Shown here one piece after another: positions 55,295 to 63,996 of a DNA stretch of 64,000 nucleotides; the stretch's first letter is position 1; each line of letters begins with the position of its first letter. Location of the stretch: contig CANRFM010000002.1 of the NCBI GenBank assembly GCA_947629905.1, positions 1 through 64,000 of the forward strand, written 5' to 3'. This stretch comes from an uncultured Clostridia bacterium. Lineage in GTDB: Bacteria; Bacillota; Clostridia; Oscillospirales; Ruminococcaceae. The notes under the pieces are model-generated. The model did no database searches and was not told the origin of the DNA. It saw nothing but the letters and a program-made list of their open reading frames with translations. The position numbers were made by a program, and so were the translations under genes.

Positions 55295-56474
55295 ATCCCT
55301 GAGCTTTACGACAAGAGCCATCCATGTCGGCAGTGAAGCCGACCCTGCTACCGGTGCGATCGAACCGGCACTCTATATGGCAAACAGCTTTCTCCTGCCA
55401 TATGATGCCTCCCAGATGAACTGGTCAGCAAGCGAGGGCAATATCTACACCCGCAACGGCGGCGTGAACCAGAAAATGCTGGAACAGAAGATCGCCAATT
55501 TAGAGGGCGGCGAGGACTGTGTGGCACTTGCGAGCGGTGTTGCGGCTTTGTCGGCTTTGTTTTTCACGAAGCTGAAAAAGGGCGACCATGTCATCTTTTC
55601 GACCGTGACGTATATTGCGACCTATCGCATTTTCCACGAGCTGTGGACGGAGAAGTGGGGCATTGAGACCACCATCACCGACTGCACGGACATCGAGGAG
55701 ATCAAAAGAGCCATCCGCCCGAACACAAAGCTCATCCACTTCGAGACACCCGGCAACCCGACCCTCTGTATCTGCGATATTGCTGCCATTGTCCAACTGG
55801 CACATGAACATGGCATTCTGGTTTCTGTGGATAATACGTTCTCTTCTCCCTACAATACACGCCCGCTCGAATACGGTGTCGATTTTGTGGTGGAGAGCCT
55901 CACGAAGTACATCAACGGCCACGGCGACTCCATGGGCGGTGCCATAATCGGACCGCATGACGATCTCGAACAGATTCGCTATCAGGCACAAGTCAACATC
56001 GGCGGCGTGATCAGCCCGTTCAATGCGTGGCTCATCCAGCGGGGTTGTTCGACCTTTCCGCTGCGGATGCAGGTGCATAATGACAATGCCCTTGCCATTG
56101 CGGAATGGCTGGAGCGTCAGCCCTGCGTGAGCTTCGTAGCCTATCCCGGTCTGAAAAGCCACAAGGGGCATGAGCTTGCCAAAAAGCAGATGGAACACGG
56201 CTTCGGCGGCGTGCTGTCATTCGGGCTGAAAGGGGAGCACGACCTCTATAACCGTGTCGTTACCCATCTGGAAGTTTTCACCTCTGCGGTCTCGCTCGGC
56301 AATGCAGCAAGCCTGATCGTATTTATCGGGGAGGATGACGAGAGAATGTACCTCTACCCGGAAGAATTCCACAACGGCTTCTACCGTGTTGCGATCGGTA
56401 TCGAGGATAAGAACGACCTCATCCGTGACCTGCGGCAGGCATTTACAGCAGAAGGGCTTGAAACAGCAGACTGA
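55281..56474 (+). CDS. Cys/Met-metabolism PLP-dependent enzyme
   Basis: 397 residues. [20 protein letters not shown], the [20 protein letters not shown] region, [18 protein letters not shown] and [17 protein letters not shown] (with the PLP lysine in TKY) define the trans-sulfuration family. It could be cystathionine gamma-synthase, cystathionine gamma-lyase or methionine gamma-lyase; sequence alone does not decide. The start at ATG 55281 behind AAAGGAAG overlaps the kinase gene by 14 bases, so it is in the same operon. Confidence 0.9.
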   Translation: MKNPESLSFTTRAIHVGSEADPATGAIEPALYMANSFLLPYDASQMNWSASEGNIYTRNGGVNQKMLEQKIANLEGGEDCVALASGVAALSALFFTKLKKGDHVIFSTVTYIATYRIFHELWTEKWGIETTITDCTDIEEIKRAIRPNTKLIHFETPGNPTLCICDIAAIVQLAHEHGILVSVDNTFSSPYNTRPLEYGVDFVVESLTKYINGHGDSMGGAIIGPHDDLEQIRYQAQVNIGGVISPFNAWLIQRGCSTFPLRMQVHNDNALAIAEWLERQPCVSFVAYPGLKSHKGHELAKKQMEHGFGGVLSFGLKGEHDLYNRVVTHLEVFTSAVSLGNAASLIVFIGEDDERMYLYPEEFHNGFYRVAIGIEDKNDLIRDLRQAFTAEGLETAD

Positions 56475-56513
56475 CGGCTGTTATCATCCAATACAAGAAA
56501 GGGAGTATGAACC

Positions 56514-57086
56514 ATGAGAAAGAATTTTGCATCCAAACCGTACCTGTTCCCCATGCCAGTAGCGATCGTTGCTGCCTATGACGAGAACGGCAAACCCTGT
56601 GCCATGAACGCTGCATGGGCGCAGATCTGTGATATGGGGGAGATCGCCCTGTTCATCAGCAAGGGACACAAGACGACGCAGAACATTCTTCAGACCAAGG
56701 CATTTACCGTCAGCATTGCGGATGTGCCGCACATGGCGGAAGCTGATTTTCTGGGCATCGCAAGCGGCAACGATATGCCGGACAAGTTCGCAAGAAGCGG
56801 TCTGCATGAGGTGAAGAGTGAATTTGTCAACGCCCCGGTCATTCCAGAATTTCCCGTCACCATGGAATGTGAGCTTACCGAAGTGGCAGAAACCAAGGCG
56901 ATCTATGCCATTGTCGGACATATTGTCAATGTCAGCGCCGAGGAACGTGTGCTGGACGATAAGGGCAAGATCGACCCGAAGAAATTGCAGGCACTGGTAT
57001 TTGACCAGTTCCAGAACGGATATTATACCATCGGTGATCAGGTCGGACAGGCATGGAATGCCGGCATGGGGCTGATGCAGAAGTAA
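56514..57086 (+). CDS. Flavin reductase-like FMN-binding split-barrel protein
   Basis: 190 residues behind AAAGGGAG. KPYLFPMPVAIVAAYDENG and ISKGHKTTQNILQTKAFTVS match the flavin reductase-like family, which binds FMN in a split barrel and often serves as an NAD(P)H:flavin reductase or a domain of a monooxygenase. It lies 39 bases after the PLP enzyme, ending the operon. The electron acceptor is unknown. Confidence 0.88.
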   Translation: MRKNFASKPYLFPMPVAIVAAYDENGKPCAMNAAWAQICDMGEIALFISKGHKTTQNILQTKAFTVSIADVPHMAEADFLGIASGNDMPDKFARSGLHEVKSEFVNAPVIPEFPVTMECELTEVAETKAIYAIVGHIVNVSAEERVLDDKGKIDPKKLQALVFDQFQNGYYTIGDQVGQAWNAGMGLMQK

Positions 57087-57091
57087 AATTT

Positions 57092-57124
57092 AAGCACCTT
57101 CAGACACATTCTGAGGGTGCTTTT
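57092..57124 (+). terminator. Terminator of the sensor-lipoprotein operon
   Basis: AAGCACCTTCAGA (57092-57104) pairs with TCTGAGGGTGCTT (57110-57122) with one G-T pair and a T-rich end. Confidence 0.75.
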
Positions 57125-57160
57125 CGTATCTGCGCCGCAGCAGCCATAGAAAAACAAAAA

Positions 57161-57188
57161 CTCCCGGCTGAGACCGGGAGCTGTTTTT
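57161..57188. terminator. Strong bidirectional terminator
   Basis: CTCCCGG (57161-57167) and CCGGGAG (57174-57180) form a GC-rich stem flanked by A5 and T5 runs, so it can act on both strands. On the minus strand it would end the transcript from the promoter at 57670-57698. Confidence 0.8.
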
Positions 57189-57663
57189 ATTCAATTGTCA
57201 TTTCAGAAGAATATGAACTGTGCATGGGAAACACGCCTTTCTGCTAAGGATTCAGGAATGTTGCGGCTTGTCCTTTCATAACGCATCACGTCTTTCATGG
57301 AGAGATTTCAAGTAAGAAATAGTCTCATGGGAGTGTACCTCCGTTTCTGAAAACCTGATAACCTGCTATGTAAAGTTTCGCTGCCATAGTCCAAGCTTAG
57401 CATACCCCGATACACCGGCACTGAAACGAAAATGTGTACCGGAACCAGACTTGCCTCGACGCATATCGCAGAACTGAAACGGCTCATAAGCCTACAGTAA
57501 CGGACGGGAAAACTCACCCGTCAAACTTTTACCAGATCACGCAACTGCGACCGACGAAACCGTCTGCTGCTGTGATGATTCTGTTTCCATTGGTTTCGCC
57601 TCCTGAAAGAATTTGTCCCCCGCCGGGAATCTCAATAAAGTGTCTGCGCATCTCCTTTATCTT
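57189..57663 (-). ncRNA. Orphan minus-strand transcription unit, candidate ncRNA or micropeptide locus
   Basis: About 475 bases lie between a consensus promoter (57670-57698) and a strong terminator (57161-57188), with no ordinary gene. Structure includes the hairpin GACGGG (57503-57508) with CCCGTC (57517-57522). Short frames with well-spaced SDs occur: 17 residues (57537-57590) and 6 residues (57308-57328). A 31-residue frame (57203-57298) lacks an SD. I cannot match it to 6S RNA, tmRNA, RNase P, SRP RNA or a riboswitch class. Confidence 0.5.
57537..57590 (-). CDS. Candidate 17-residue micropeptide
   Basis: ATG at 57588-57590 is preceded by AGGAGG with an 8-base spacer. The peptide METESSQQQTVSSVAVA is Ser/Gln-rich and without signal or Cys. 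It could be a leader peptide or a signalling peptide, or a chance frame. An overlapping 40-residue frame (57529-57651) has AAAGGAG directly abutting its ATG, too close for efficient initiation. Confidence 0.3.
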   Translation of the reverse strand: METESSQQQTVSSVAVA

Positions 57664-57669
57664 GTTTAT

Positions 57670-57698
57670 AGTATACCACATCCATTGGCAAATGTCAA
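57670..57698 (-). promoter_or_regulatory. Promoter of the orphan transcription unit
   Basis: On the minus strand, TTGACA (57693-57698) and TATACT (57670-57675) with a 17-base spacer. Confidence 0.85.
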
Positions 57699-57778
57699 TA
57701 GATTTTTTCAAAAAACTTGAAAGATTTTTGTGATTTGTATAGATGCACAAGGGAGAAAAGCGGAATTTGTGCAGAATG

Positions 57779-58918
57779 CTATTCAATGGCAGTCAGACGG
57801 CAGGCAAGTTCCGCTTTGGCAAGGCTGACAGGCTTGTCACCAGTGCATTGCAGAATGTGCGAGCCGTTGGAATACACAAAACCGCCCGTACACAAGCAGT
57901 AATCGAGCACCCCTTTGGCAAGGACAGTTTCCGTACCGTCCGGGGAACGGCGAATAAGCACACGGCTGTGCGGGAGCAGGGCAGGGTATTCCTCGCCGCT
58001 GCGCTGGTTGGCTTTGCGGTTCTGTTCTGCGTGAATGAGATTGCCCTCAAAGAACAGGTCTTTTTCCGACTTCTGCTTGGACTTCGCATTGCCGCCTGAG
58101 CGCAGCGATTCGCCGCCGTAGCGCATGGAGAACACATTCAGGAAACCGCCTAATGCCTTCACCATGCGCACTGGAAACAGGAGCGTATCCAGTAAAATAT
58201 TACCGTTGTCCTCCTCGGTCGCCTTATATGGCTGACGGATGTACCAGAGGTTTCCGGCTTCATCCGTTTTTGGGGCGATGTAGTCATATTTTTCGCTTTC
58301 TAAAACGGTCTCCATATGTTCAGTATGTATGTTGTAGGATGCGATCGATTTCGGCGAAAAGGCAGCACGCCGCCCGTTCTGATCCCGTGCAATGCCGCAG
58401 GTCGTGAAATACAGCAGCCGTCCGTCCGGAGACCAGCTTGGCGTTGTTTCCACCGAATCTCCGGCAGTGATCTCGTTGTAGTAGCTTCTCGGCAGCTCAA
58501 ACAGCCCGATGTGACAAGTGTCATCCGGATGTTCCACGCAGGCAGCGATCCGGTTGCCCTGTCCGGCGATCGCCCCTAACCGCATATCATTTCCGGAACA
58601 GATCAGCCCCTCCATTTCGGGCTTTTCCTTGAAATTCCGGCGATACATACCGCCGCTGTCATCGAGGCGGATGGTGTAGAGAAATTCATCCTCATAGGGC
58701 GTGACACCGCAGACAACGGCTTTCAGGTCCTGCATATCCTGCCGTGCCTCGGCAAGTCCCATGAAAAGTGCCCCTTGTCCGCTTGTTTTCCATTCCTTGT
58801 TTTCCTGTATCTGCCGGATCGTTTCCTTGTATTGTATTGCCCGGTAGCTTGGCAGCTCATAGTTTGAGCCATTTTCTGCGAGCCAGATCTTCCCGCCTGT
58901 GATATAGAGTAATTTCAT
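57779..58918 (-). CDS. Beta-propeller-like hypothetical protein with PD40 repeat
   Basis: 379 residues from ATG 58918 behind GGGGGAG; the longer frame would include the promoter. TTPSWSPDGRLLYFTT is a PD40/TolB-type repeat, and spaced DSGGMYR, DEAGNLWYIR and SPDGTETVL segments suggest a beta propeller. It has no signal peptide, so it is probably cytoplasmic. The function is unknown; no enzymatic motif is seen. It has its own promoter and lies upstream of the orphan RNA locus. Confidence 0.65.
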   Translation of the reverse strand: MKLLYITGGKIWLAENGSNYELPSYRAIQYKETIRQIQENKEWKTSGQGALFMGLAEARQDMQDLKAVVCGVTPYEDEFLYTIRLDDSGGMYRRNFKEKPEMEGLICSGNDMRLGAIAGQGNRIAACVEHPDDTCHIGLFELPRSYYNEITAGDSVETTPSWSPDGRLLYFTTCGIARDQNGRRAAFSPKSIASYNIHTEHMETVLESEKYDYIAPKTDEAGNLWYIRQPYKATEEDNGNILLDTLLFPVRMVKALGGFLNVFSMRYGGESLRSGGNAKSKQKSEKDLFFEGNLIHAEQNRKANQRSGEEYPALLPHSRVLIRRSPDGTETVLAKGVLDYCLCTGGFVYSNGSHILQCTGDKPVSLAKAELACRLTAIE

Positions 58919-58939
58919 GCGCTGCTCCCCCTTTTTATC

Positions 58940-58969
58940 AGTATACCATACCATGCGCATGAATTGCAA
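58940..58969 (-). promoter_or_regulatory. Promoter of the propeller-like gene
   Basis: On the minus strand, TTGCAA (58964-58969) and TATACT (58940-58945) with an 18-base spacer. Confidence 0.65.
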
Positions 58970-59020
58970 GACAGTATACAAAATTTTTCCGAATTTTCAT
59001 CTTTATCCAACACCACAAAA

Positions 59021-59054
59021 GCAAGCCGCCTCTGCATTTTGCGCAAGAGGCGGC
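59021..59054 (-). terminator. Terminator of the rubrerythrin gene
   Basis: GCCGCCTCT and AGAGGCGGC (59025-59033, 59046-59054) form a 9-bp GC-rich stem, followed on the minus strand by TTGCTTTTG. Confidence 0.8.
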
Positions 59055-59061
59055 ATAGTGC

Positions 59062-59607
59062 TTAATAATTCTCTGCCCTGACCTCGAAATAGCTTTGCGG
59101 ATGATTGCAGACCGGGCAGACTTCCGGTGCCTGTTTGCCGATGACGATATGCCCGCAGTTGCGGCAGATCCACACGGCATCGCCGTCCTTGGAGAATACA
59201 AGCGCATTCTCGATGTTGGACAGCAGCTTGCGGTAGCGTTCTTCATGGGACTTCTCGATGGCAGCGACCTGACGGAACTTGTCAGCAAGCGCCGTGAAGC
59301 CCTCTTCCTCGGCATCCTTGGCGAACTGTTCATACATATCCGTCCACTCAAAATGCTCACCGTCAGCCGCCTCCCGGAGGTTGTCCGGGGTGTCCGGCAT
59401 ACCGCCGTGCAGCTCCTTGAACCAGAGCTTGGCGTGTTCCTTTTCGTTCCCGGCTGTCTCCTCAAAGATGGCTGCGATCTGCTGATAGCCGTCCTTCTTT
59501 GCCTTGCTTGCGAAGTAGCCGTACTTCACGGCTGCCTGTGATTCTCCGGCAAAGGCAGCCAGCAGATTCTGCTCCGTCTTTGTGCCTTTCAGTGGTTTCT
59601 GTTCCAT
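59062..59607 (-). CDS. rbr: Rubrerythrin
   Basis: 181 residues. The N-terminal ferritin-like domain carries a diiron site ([36 protein letters not shown]), and the C-terminal rubredoxin-like domain has two CxxC pairs (CRNCG and CPVCNHP). It reduces hydrogen peroxide using electrons from rubredoxin or NADH, a common oxygen-defence protein of anaerobes. It lies at the end of a minus-strand cluster and has its own terminator. Confidence 0.96.
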   Translation of the reverse strand: MEQKPLKGTKTEQNLLAAFAGESQAAVKYGYFASKAKKDGYQQIAAIFEETAGNEKEHAKLWFKELHGGMPDTPDNLREAADGEHFEWTDMYEQFAKDAEEEGFTALADKFRQVAAIEKSHEERYRKLLSNIENALVFSKDGDAVWICRNCGHIVIGKQAPEVCPVCNHPQSYFEVRAENY

Positions 59608-59664
59608 AGTGTAGACCTCCTCTGAGCTGTTTTCAAAAGCCGCAAAGCGGCAATTTGTCGTTTG

Positions 59665-60651
59665 TCATGCCATCTGTTCTTTCCGGCATTGCCGCATCGC
59701 TTTTTCAAATGCCATGCGGATCTCGTGTGTCCGTGTGCTTGCCTGATCGGAGAAAGCGCTTGCCGCCGCAAAGCCGCCTGCCATGCTGGGATGTCCGCCG
59801 CCGCTGCCTTTTCCTGCCAGCGCACACTGGATGATCTTCCCGGCGTGCAGCTCCGGCAGTTCAGAGCGCACGGAAAATTTATACCCGTCTCCCCGCACCG
59901 CATACACCACGCTGAATTCAATGATGTCCAGTGCTAAAATGAAATCCGAGATCATGGCAATGAGCGCATCCGGACAGGCAAAGGGGATGAAAGCATAGCC
60001 GACATTATTGAATACGCTGATACTGTTAATGGCGCTGCCGTAGGCTTTCAGGTCGGTAAATTCCATGGTGTTGATCTTCATGCGGTTGAGCAGCTCATTG
60101 TCGGCAAAGGGGAACAGCTTGGCATACATATCCACGTCAAGCTGTCTGACACCCCTTGAAAAATCTGCCGTATCCATCTTGATACCATACACCAGCGCCG
60201 AAGCAATGTCCGTATTCAGCGGAATGTGATTCTCAAAGAAATGCCGTGCGATCAGCGAAGCACACGCCCCGACCTGTTCGATCTCCTTGTAGGGATAGGT
60301 ACATTCCTTCACGACCGGGTGGTGGTCGATACAGGCGACCTCGTCACCGATCAGATCGGTGACATTGGAATTGTACTTCTGGGCATCCACGATCACGATC
60401 TTGTCCGCCGGCTGCATATCGGCAATGTCGCAGCTCTGCACCATCTCGATGTTGAAGTTTTGCAGCATCGCCATGGCGGAAAGCCGTTCGGTGACACCCT
60501 CATAGCAGATCGTGGCAGGGATGTCATAGTGCTGCAGCAGTTTCTGCAAGCCGTAGGCAGAAGCAATGGCATCCGGGTCGGGGTAATTGTGGGTCTGGAG
60601 GAATACCCGTCCGCCCCGCAGGACGGAGACGAGCTGTTCAAGTCTGGTCAT
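59665..60651 (-). CDS. DHH-family phosphoesterase (NrnA-like)
   Basis: 328 residues from ATG 60651 behind GGAGAC. QTHNYPDPDAIASAYGL and VACIDHHPVVK are the DHH metal-binding motifs, with IVDAQ between them, and the C-terminal DHHA1 domain has GKGSGGGHPSMAGG. Such enzymes degrade nanoRNA or cyclic-dinucleotide products (pApA) and can have 3'-phosphoadenosine phosphatase activity. Its start overlaps the end of the small upstream gene by 14 bases. Confidence 0.88.
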   Translation of the reverse strand: MTRLEQLVSVLRGGRVFLQTHNYPDPDAIASAYGLQKLLQHYDIPATICYEGVTERLSAMAMLQNFNIEMVQSCDIADMQPADKIVIVDAQKYNSNVTDLIGDEVACIDHHPVVKECTYPYKEIEQVGACASLIARHFFENHIPLNTDIASALVYGIKMDTADFSRGVRQLDVDMYAKLFPFADNELLNRMKINTMEFTDLKAYGSAINSISVFNNVGYAFIPFACPDALIAMISDFILALDIIEFSVVYAVRGDGYKFSVRSELPELHAGKIIQCALAGKGSGGGHPSMAGGFAAASAFSDQASTRTHEIRMAFEKAMRQCRKEQMA

Positions 60652-60889
60652 GGCTGTCTCCTTTGCTGTGCAGCATAGAACCAAACGTCTGGAACAGTGT
60701 GATGTCCTCCGGAGAAACACGGATGTTGGTGACGATTTTTTTACCGTCCGGGTCGGTCACGCTGATCTCCAACAGACTGCCCTCCTTGATATGCTGCCCC
60801 GCAAAGCTGAAGAAGGAAACAAATTTGGGATGCCGTTCCCGGAACTGTTCGAGCATGGGTTTGAATTGCAGAAATGCCATAGGGTTCAT
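60638..60889 (-). CDS. Small hypothetical protein upstream of the DHH gene
   Basis: 83 residues from ATG 60889; GAGG lies 9-10 bases upstream. MNPMAFLQFKPMLEQFRERH begins a short helix, followed by a beta-rich middle (LLEISVTDPDGKKIVTNIRV) and SPEDITLFQTF. No family named with confidence; the beta-rich core with an acidic turn could be a small binding domain. It overlaps the DHH phosphoesterase gene and is probably translated together with it. Confidence 0.65.
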   Translation of the reverse strand: MNPMAFLQFKPMLEQFRERHPKFVSFFSFAGQHIKEGSLLEISVTDPDGKKIVTNIRVSPEDITLFQTFGSMLHSKGDSHDQT

Positions 60890-60935
60890 GGGTCTGTACC
60901 TCTTTTCTTCTGTGAATAGTATGTCCGTTTTCAAG

Positions 60936-62024
60936 TCATTTAAGCCAGTCCGTCCCGAATCGTCCGGCAAGCACATCGCAGAGTGCCAGTGCTGTCACGC
61001 TGTCCACAACGACCCGTGCCCGGTGAATGATCGCCGGGTCATGCCGTCCCTCAATTTGCAGGACAGCATTTTCCTGCCGGAAGAAATCGACCGTTTCCTG
61101 CGGTTTGTAGACGGACGGCGTAGGTTTCACGGCGCACCGGAATTGCAACGGCATACCGTTGGTAATGCCGCCATTGATACCGCCGTTGTGGTTGGTGGCA
61201 GTCGTGACTGCGCCGCCGTCCATGCGGAAAGCATCGTTGAACTCGCTGCCCCTTGCGTCGATTAAATCAAACGCCTCCCCGAACTGTACGCCCTTGACGG
61301 CAGGGATGCTGAACAGCGCATGGGAGAGAACGCCCTCGAGCGTGTCAAACCACGGTTCTCCCACGCCGGCAGGCATACCAGTGACAGCGGTCTCTAAAAT
61401 GCCGCCCACGCTGTCGCCCTCTTGCGCAGCGGCGGCAATGGCGGTCTGCATGGCTTGTCCGGCAGCTTCATCGAGGACGGCAAAGCTTTTTGCCCCCAAA
61501 GCGGCAATGTCTGCCGTGAGGTCCTCAAATTTCCGGTCGTCGATCCCGGCGCACCGTGCAATATGTGTGCCGATGCGGATGCCTTTCCCCTGCAAAGCCG
61601 TGAGGGCAACCGCCCCGGCAGCAACAAGGGCAGCCGTAATGCGCCCGGAAAAATGTCCGCCGCCCCGGTAGTCCTCAAAGCCGTGATATTTGCAGTATGC
61701 CGTATAATCTGCGTGTCCTGGTCTTGCCAGTGCACGGGTTGCGGCGTAGTCCTTGCTTCTTGTCTGGGTATTGGGGATGAGGATGCAAAGAGGCGTTCCG
61801 GTGGTTTTTCCCTCAAAGACACCGCTGACGATCTGAAACGCATCCTGCTCCTGCCGTGCCGTGGAAATTCTGCCTGCCGGTCTGCGCAGGGTAAGCTGTG
61901 CGGCGATGAAATCCGCATCAACGGGAATACCGGGTGCAAGCCCGTCCACGACAGCGCCGATCATTGCCCCGTGGCTTTCCCCGAAAATGGTAACGGCAAC
62001 ACTTGTGCCGAATGTATTCTTCAT
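60936..62024 (-). CDS. aroC: Chorismate synthase
   Basis: 362 residues from ATG 62024 behind GAAAGGAG. GESHGAMIGAVVDGLAPGI, RPGHADYTAYCKYHGFEDYR and GGGHFSGRITAALVAAGA are chorismate-synthase signatures; SVGGILETAVTGMPAGVGEP and GGAVTTATNHNGGINGGITN follow. It uses reduced FMN to make chorismate from EPSP, the last shikimate-pathway step. The flavin reductase gene at 56514 is not linked to it in an operon. Confidence 0.96.
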   Translation of the reverse strand: MKNTFGTSVAVTIFGESHGAMIGAVVDGLAPGIPVDADFIAAQLTLRRPAGRISTARQEQDAFQIVSGVFEGKTTGTPLCILIPNTQTRSKDYAATRALARPGHADYTAYCKYHGFEDYRGGGHFSGRITAALVAAGAVALTALQGKGIRIGTHIARCAGIDDRKFEDLTADIAALGAKSFAVLDEAAGQAMQTAIAAAAQEGDSVGGILETAVTGMPAGVGEPWFDTLEGVLSHALFSIPAVKGVQFGEAFDLIDARGSEFNDAFRMDGGAVTTATNHNGGINGGITNGMPLQFRCAVKPTPSVYKPQETVDFFRQENAVLQIEGRHDPAIIHRARVVVDSVTALALCDVLAGRFGTDWLK

Positions 62025-62055
62025 GAAATGACTCCTTTCGGATAGCTTTAGTTTT

Positions 62056-62084
62056 ATTGTAACAGATTTTTCAGAATATGTCAA
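62056..62084 (-). promoter_or_regulatory. Promoter of aroC
   Basis: On the minus strand, TTGACA (62079-62084) and TACAAT (62056-62061) with a 17-base spacer. Confidence 0.8.
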
Positions 62085-62144
62085 GCCGTTCCGGCGTGTC
62101 CTCGTAACATACCCCATAAAAGCAGATTTTTTCCTGCAATAGCA

Positions 62145-62173
62145 TTGACTTGATACGGATTATGTGATATAAT
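62145..62173 (+). promoter_or_regulatory. Promoter of the pyridoxamine kinase gene
   Basis: TTGACT (62145-62150) and TATAAT (62168-62173) with a 17-base spacer. Confidence 0.85.
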
Positions 62174-62208
62174 AACAATGGCTTTTGCCAGATCATAAGG
62201 AGGAATGT

Positions 62209-63045
62209 ATGATGAATTACCCGAAATTACTGACCATTCAGGATATTTCCTGTGTCGGGCAGTGCTCCCTGACGGTAGCGCTCCCCATCCTGTCCGCCTG
62301 CGGTGCGGAGACCTGCATCCTGCCGTCGGCTGTGCTTTCTACCCATACAGCAGGCTTTACAGGGTTCACCGTCCGTGACCTGACCGCCGATATGCCTGCC
62401 ATTGCAGCACACTGGCGCAAGGAGGGCATCCTGTTCGACGGCGTGTATACTGGCTATCTCGGCAGCACGGAGCAGATCGGCTATGTGCAGGACATTTTTG
62501 ACACGCTGCGCAAGAAGGATGCCAAGACTTTCGTTGACCCGGCTATGGCGGACAATGGTGTGCTTTACGGCGCATTCGATATGACTTATGCCAATGCCAT
62601 GAAACCCCTGTGCTTCGGGGCAGATGTCATTCTCCCGAACCTGACGGAAGCTTGTTTGCTGACAGATATGCCCTACCGGGAAGAATACGATGAGGCATAT
62701 ATTTCCGAAATTCTGGACAAGCTTGCTGCTGCGGGCGCAAAGACCGTTATTCTGACCGGTATCGGCTATCAGCCGGGCAAAACAGGTGTTGTGGTCGCCG
62801 ATGCAACAGGCGTGCAGTACTATGAACACCGGAAAATCGCCAAAGGCTGCCACGGTACAGGCGATGTCTACGCTTCTGCGTTTGTGGGGGCATATTTGCA
62901 GGGCTTCACGGCATTTGAAGCGGCAAAGATCGCTGCGGACTATACGGTACTGTGCATTGAGAAAACGCAGGGCGATGCAGATCACTGGTACGGCGTGAAA
63001 TTTGAGACTGCCATCCCGGAACTGATCGAAATGCTCCGGAAGTAA
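62209..63045 (+). CDS. Pyridoxamine/pyridoxal kinase
   Basis: 278 residues from ATG 62209; the next ATG (62212) is equally possible after AAGGAGG (62197-62203). LLTIQDISCVGQCSLTVALP opens the ribokinase-like fold; DGVYTGYLGSTEQI, DPAMADNGVLYG and GCHGTGDVYASAFVGAYLQG (with the catalytic Asp in GTGD) mark a PdxY/PdxK-type kinase. It phosphorylates B6 vitamers to make PLP precursors, as needed by PLP enzymes such as the one at 55281. The antiporter follows by 12 bases. Confidence 0.9.
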   Translation: MMNYPKLLTIQDISCVGQCSLTVALPILSACGAETCILPSAVLSTHTAGFTGFTVRDLTADMPAIAAHWRKEGILFDGVYTGYLGSTEQIGYVQDIFDTLRKKDAKTFVDPAMADNGVLYGAFDMTYANAMKPLCFGADVILPNLTEACLLTDMPYREEYDEAYISEILDKLAAAGAKTVILTGIGYQPGKTGVVVADATGVQYYEHRKIAKGCHGTGDVYASAFVGAYLQGFTAFEAAKIAADYTVLCIEKTQGDADHWYGVKFETAIPELIEMLRK

Positions 63046-63057
63046 CGGAGGAACGCC

Positions 63058-63996
63058 GTGAATATGCTATTGCAGGTCGTTCTGCTGATCGCAGGATTTG
63101 TGCTGCTGGTCAAGGGGGCAGATTTCTTTGTGGACGGCAGCTCCAGTGTTGCCAAACGCCTGAAAGTCCCCTCGATGATCATCGGACTGACGATCGTTGC
63201 TATGGGTACATCTTTGCCGGAATGTTCCGTCAGTGTAAGTGCTGCCCTTGCCCAAAAGAATGAGCTTGCTATCGCCAATGCGGTCGGTTCCAATATGTTC
63301 AACCTGATGGTCGTATGCGGCGTGTGTGCGCTGTTCTGTCCGCTTACCGTGCATAAAACCACCATGTTAAGAGAGTACCCGCTTTCGGTCGGCGTGTCTG
63401 CGCTGCTGCTGCTCTTCGGCTGGACGGGGATGCAGGTAGGACATTTAGAGGGCTTGATCCTTGTCATACTGTTTGCGCTGTTCATTCTGTGGATGGTGCT
63501 GTCCGCCATGAAAGCACGCAGCACGGCAGCGGAGGAGGACTATAAGATCCTCCCCGTGTGGCAGTGTATTCTTTGCATTGTCGGCGGTGCGGCTGGTATT
63601 ATTATAGGCGGCAAGCTGGTCGTGGCTTCAGCTTCGGAGATCGCATCGGCATTCGGGCTTTCGGACAATCTCATCGGGCTGACGATCGTTGCCTGCGGCA
63701 CAAGTCTGCCGGAACTGGTGACTTCCGTTGTTGCAGCCCGGAAAAAGGAAGTGGACATGGCACTTGGCAATGTTATGGGTTCCAATATTTTCAACGTCCT
63801 GATGGTGCTTGGCATTGCGGCAGCCATTTCCCCGATCACATTCATCATGGAAAATGCCGTGGATATTGCCGTTCTGTTAGGTTTCAGCATACTGACATGG
63901 GTGTTCTGCTGGACAAGCAAATGCCTTAACCGCTGGGAGGGCGGCATCATGGTAGTGCTGTATGCTGCCTATGTCGTCTACATCTGCATGAGGTGA
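63058..63996 (+). CDS. Na+/Ca2+ exchanger-family antiporter (CaCA)
   Basis: 312 residues from GTG 63058 behind CGGAGG. Ten hydrophobic segments form two inverted halves, each with the CaCA alpha repeat: GLTIVAMGTSLPECSVSV (about 43-60) and GLTIVACGTSLPELVTSV (about 207-224), the cation site. GSNMFN and GSNIFN follow in each half. It is of the YrbG/MaX1-like prokaryotic type, exchanging Ca2+ (or Na+/K+) for Na+ or H+. It follows the kinase gene and the two are cotranscribed. Confidence 0.93.
   Translation: MNMLLQVVLLIAGFVLLVKGADFFVDGSSSVAKRLKVPSMIIGLTIVAMGTSLPECSVSVSAALAQKNELAIANAVGSNMFNLMVVCGVCALFCPLTVHKTTMLREYPLSVGVSALLLLFGWTGMQVGHLEGLILVILFALFILWMVLSAMKARSTAAEEDYKILPVWQCILCIVGGAAGIIIGGKLVVASASEIASAFGLSDNLIGLTIVACGTSLPELVTSVVAARKKEVDMALGNVMGSNIFNVLMVLGIAAAISPITFIMENAVDIAVLLGFSILTWVFCWTSKCLNRWEGGIMVVLYAAYVVYICMR

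Noticed and set aside
57529-57651. 40-residue frame in the orphan transcription unit
   Set aside because: Its SD directly touches the ATG, leaving no spacer, and the protein shows no recognisable features; the 17-residue frame has better spacing.
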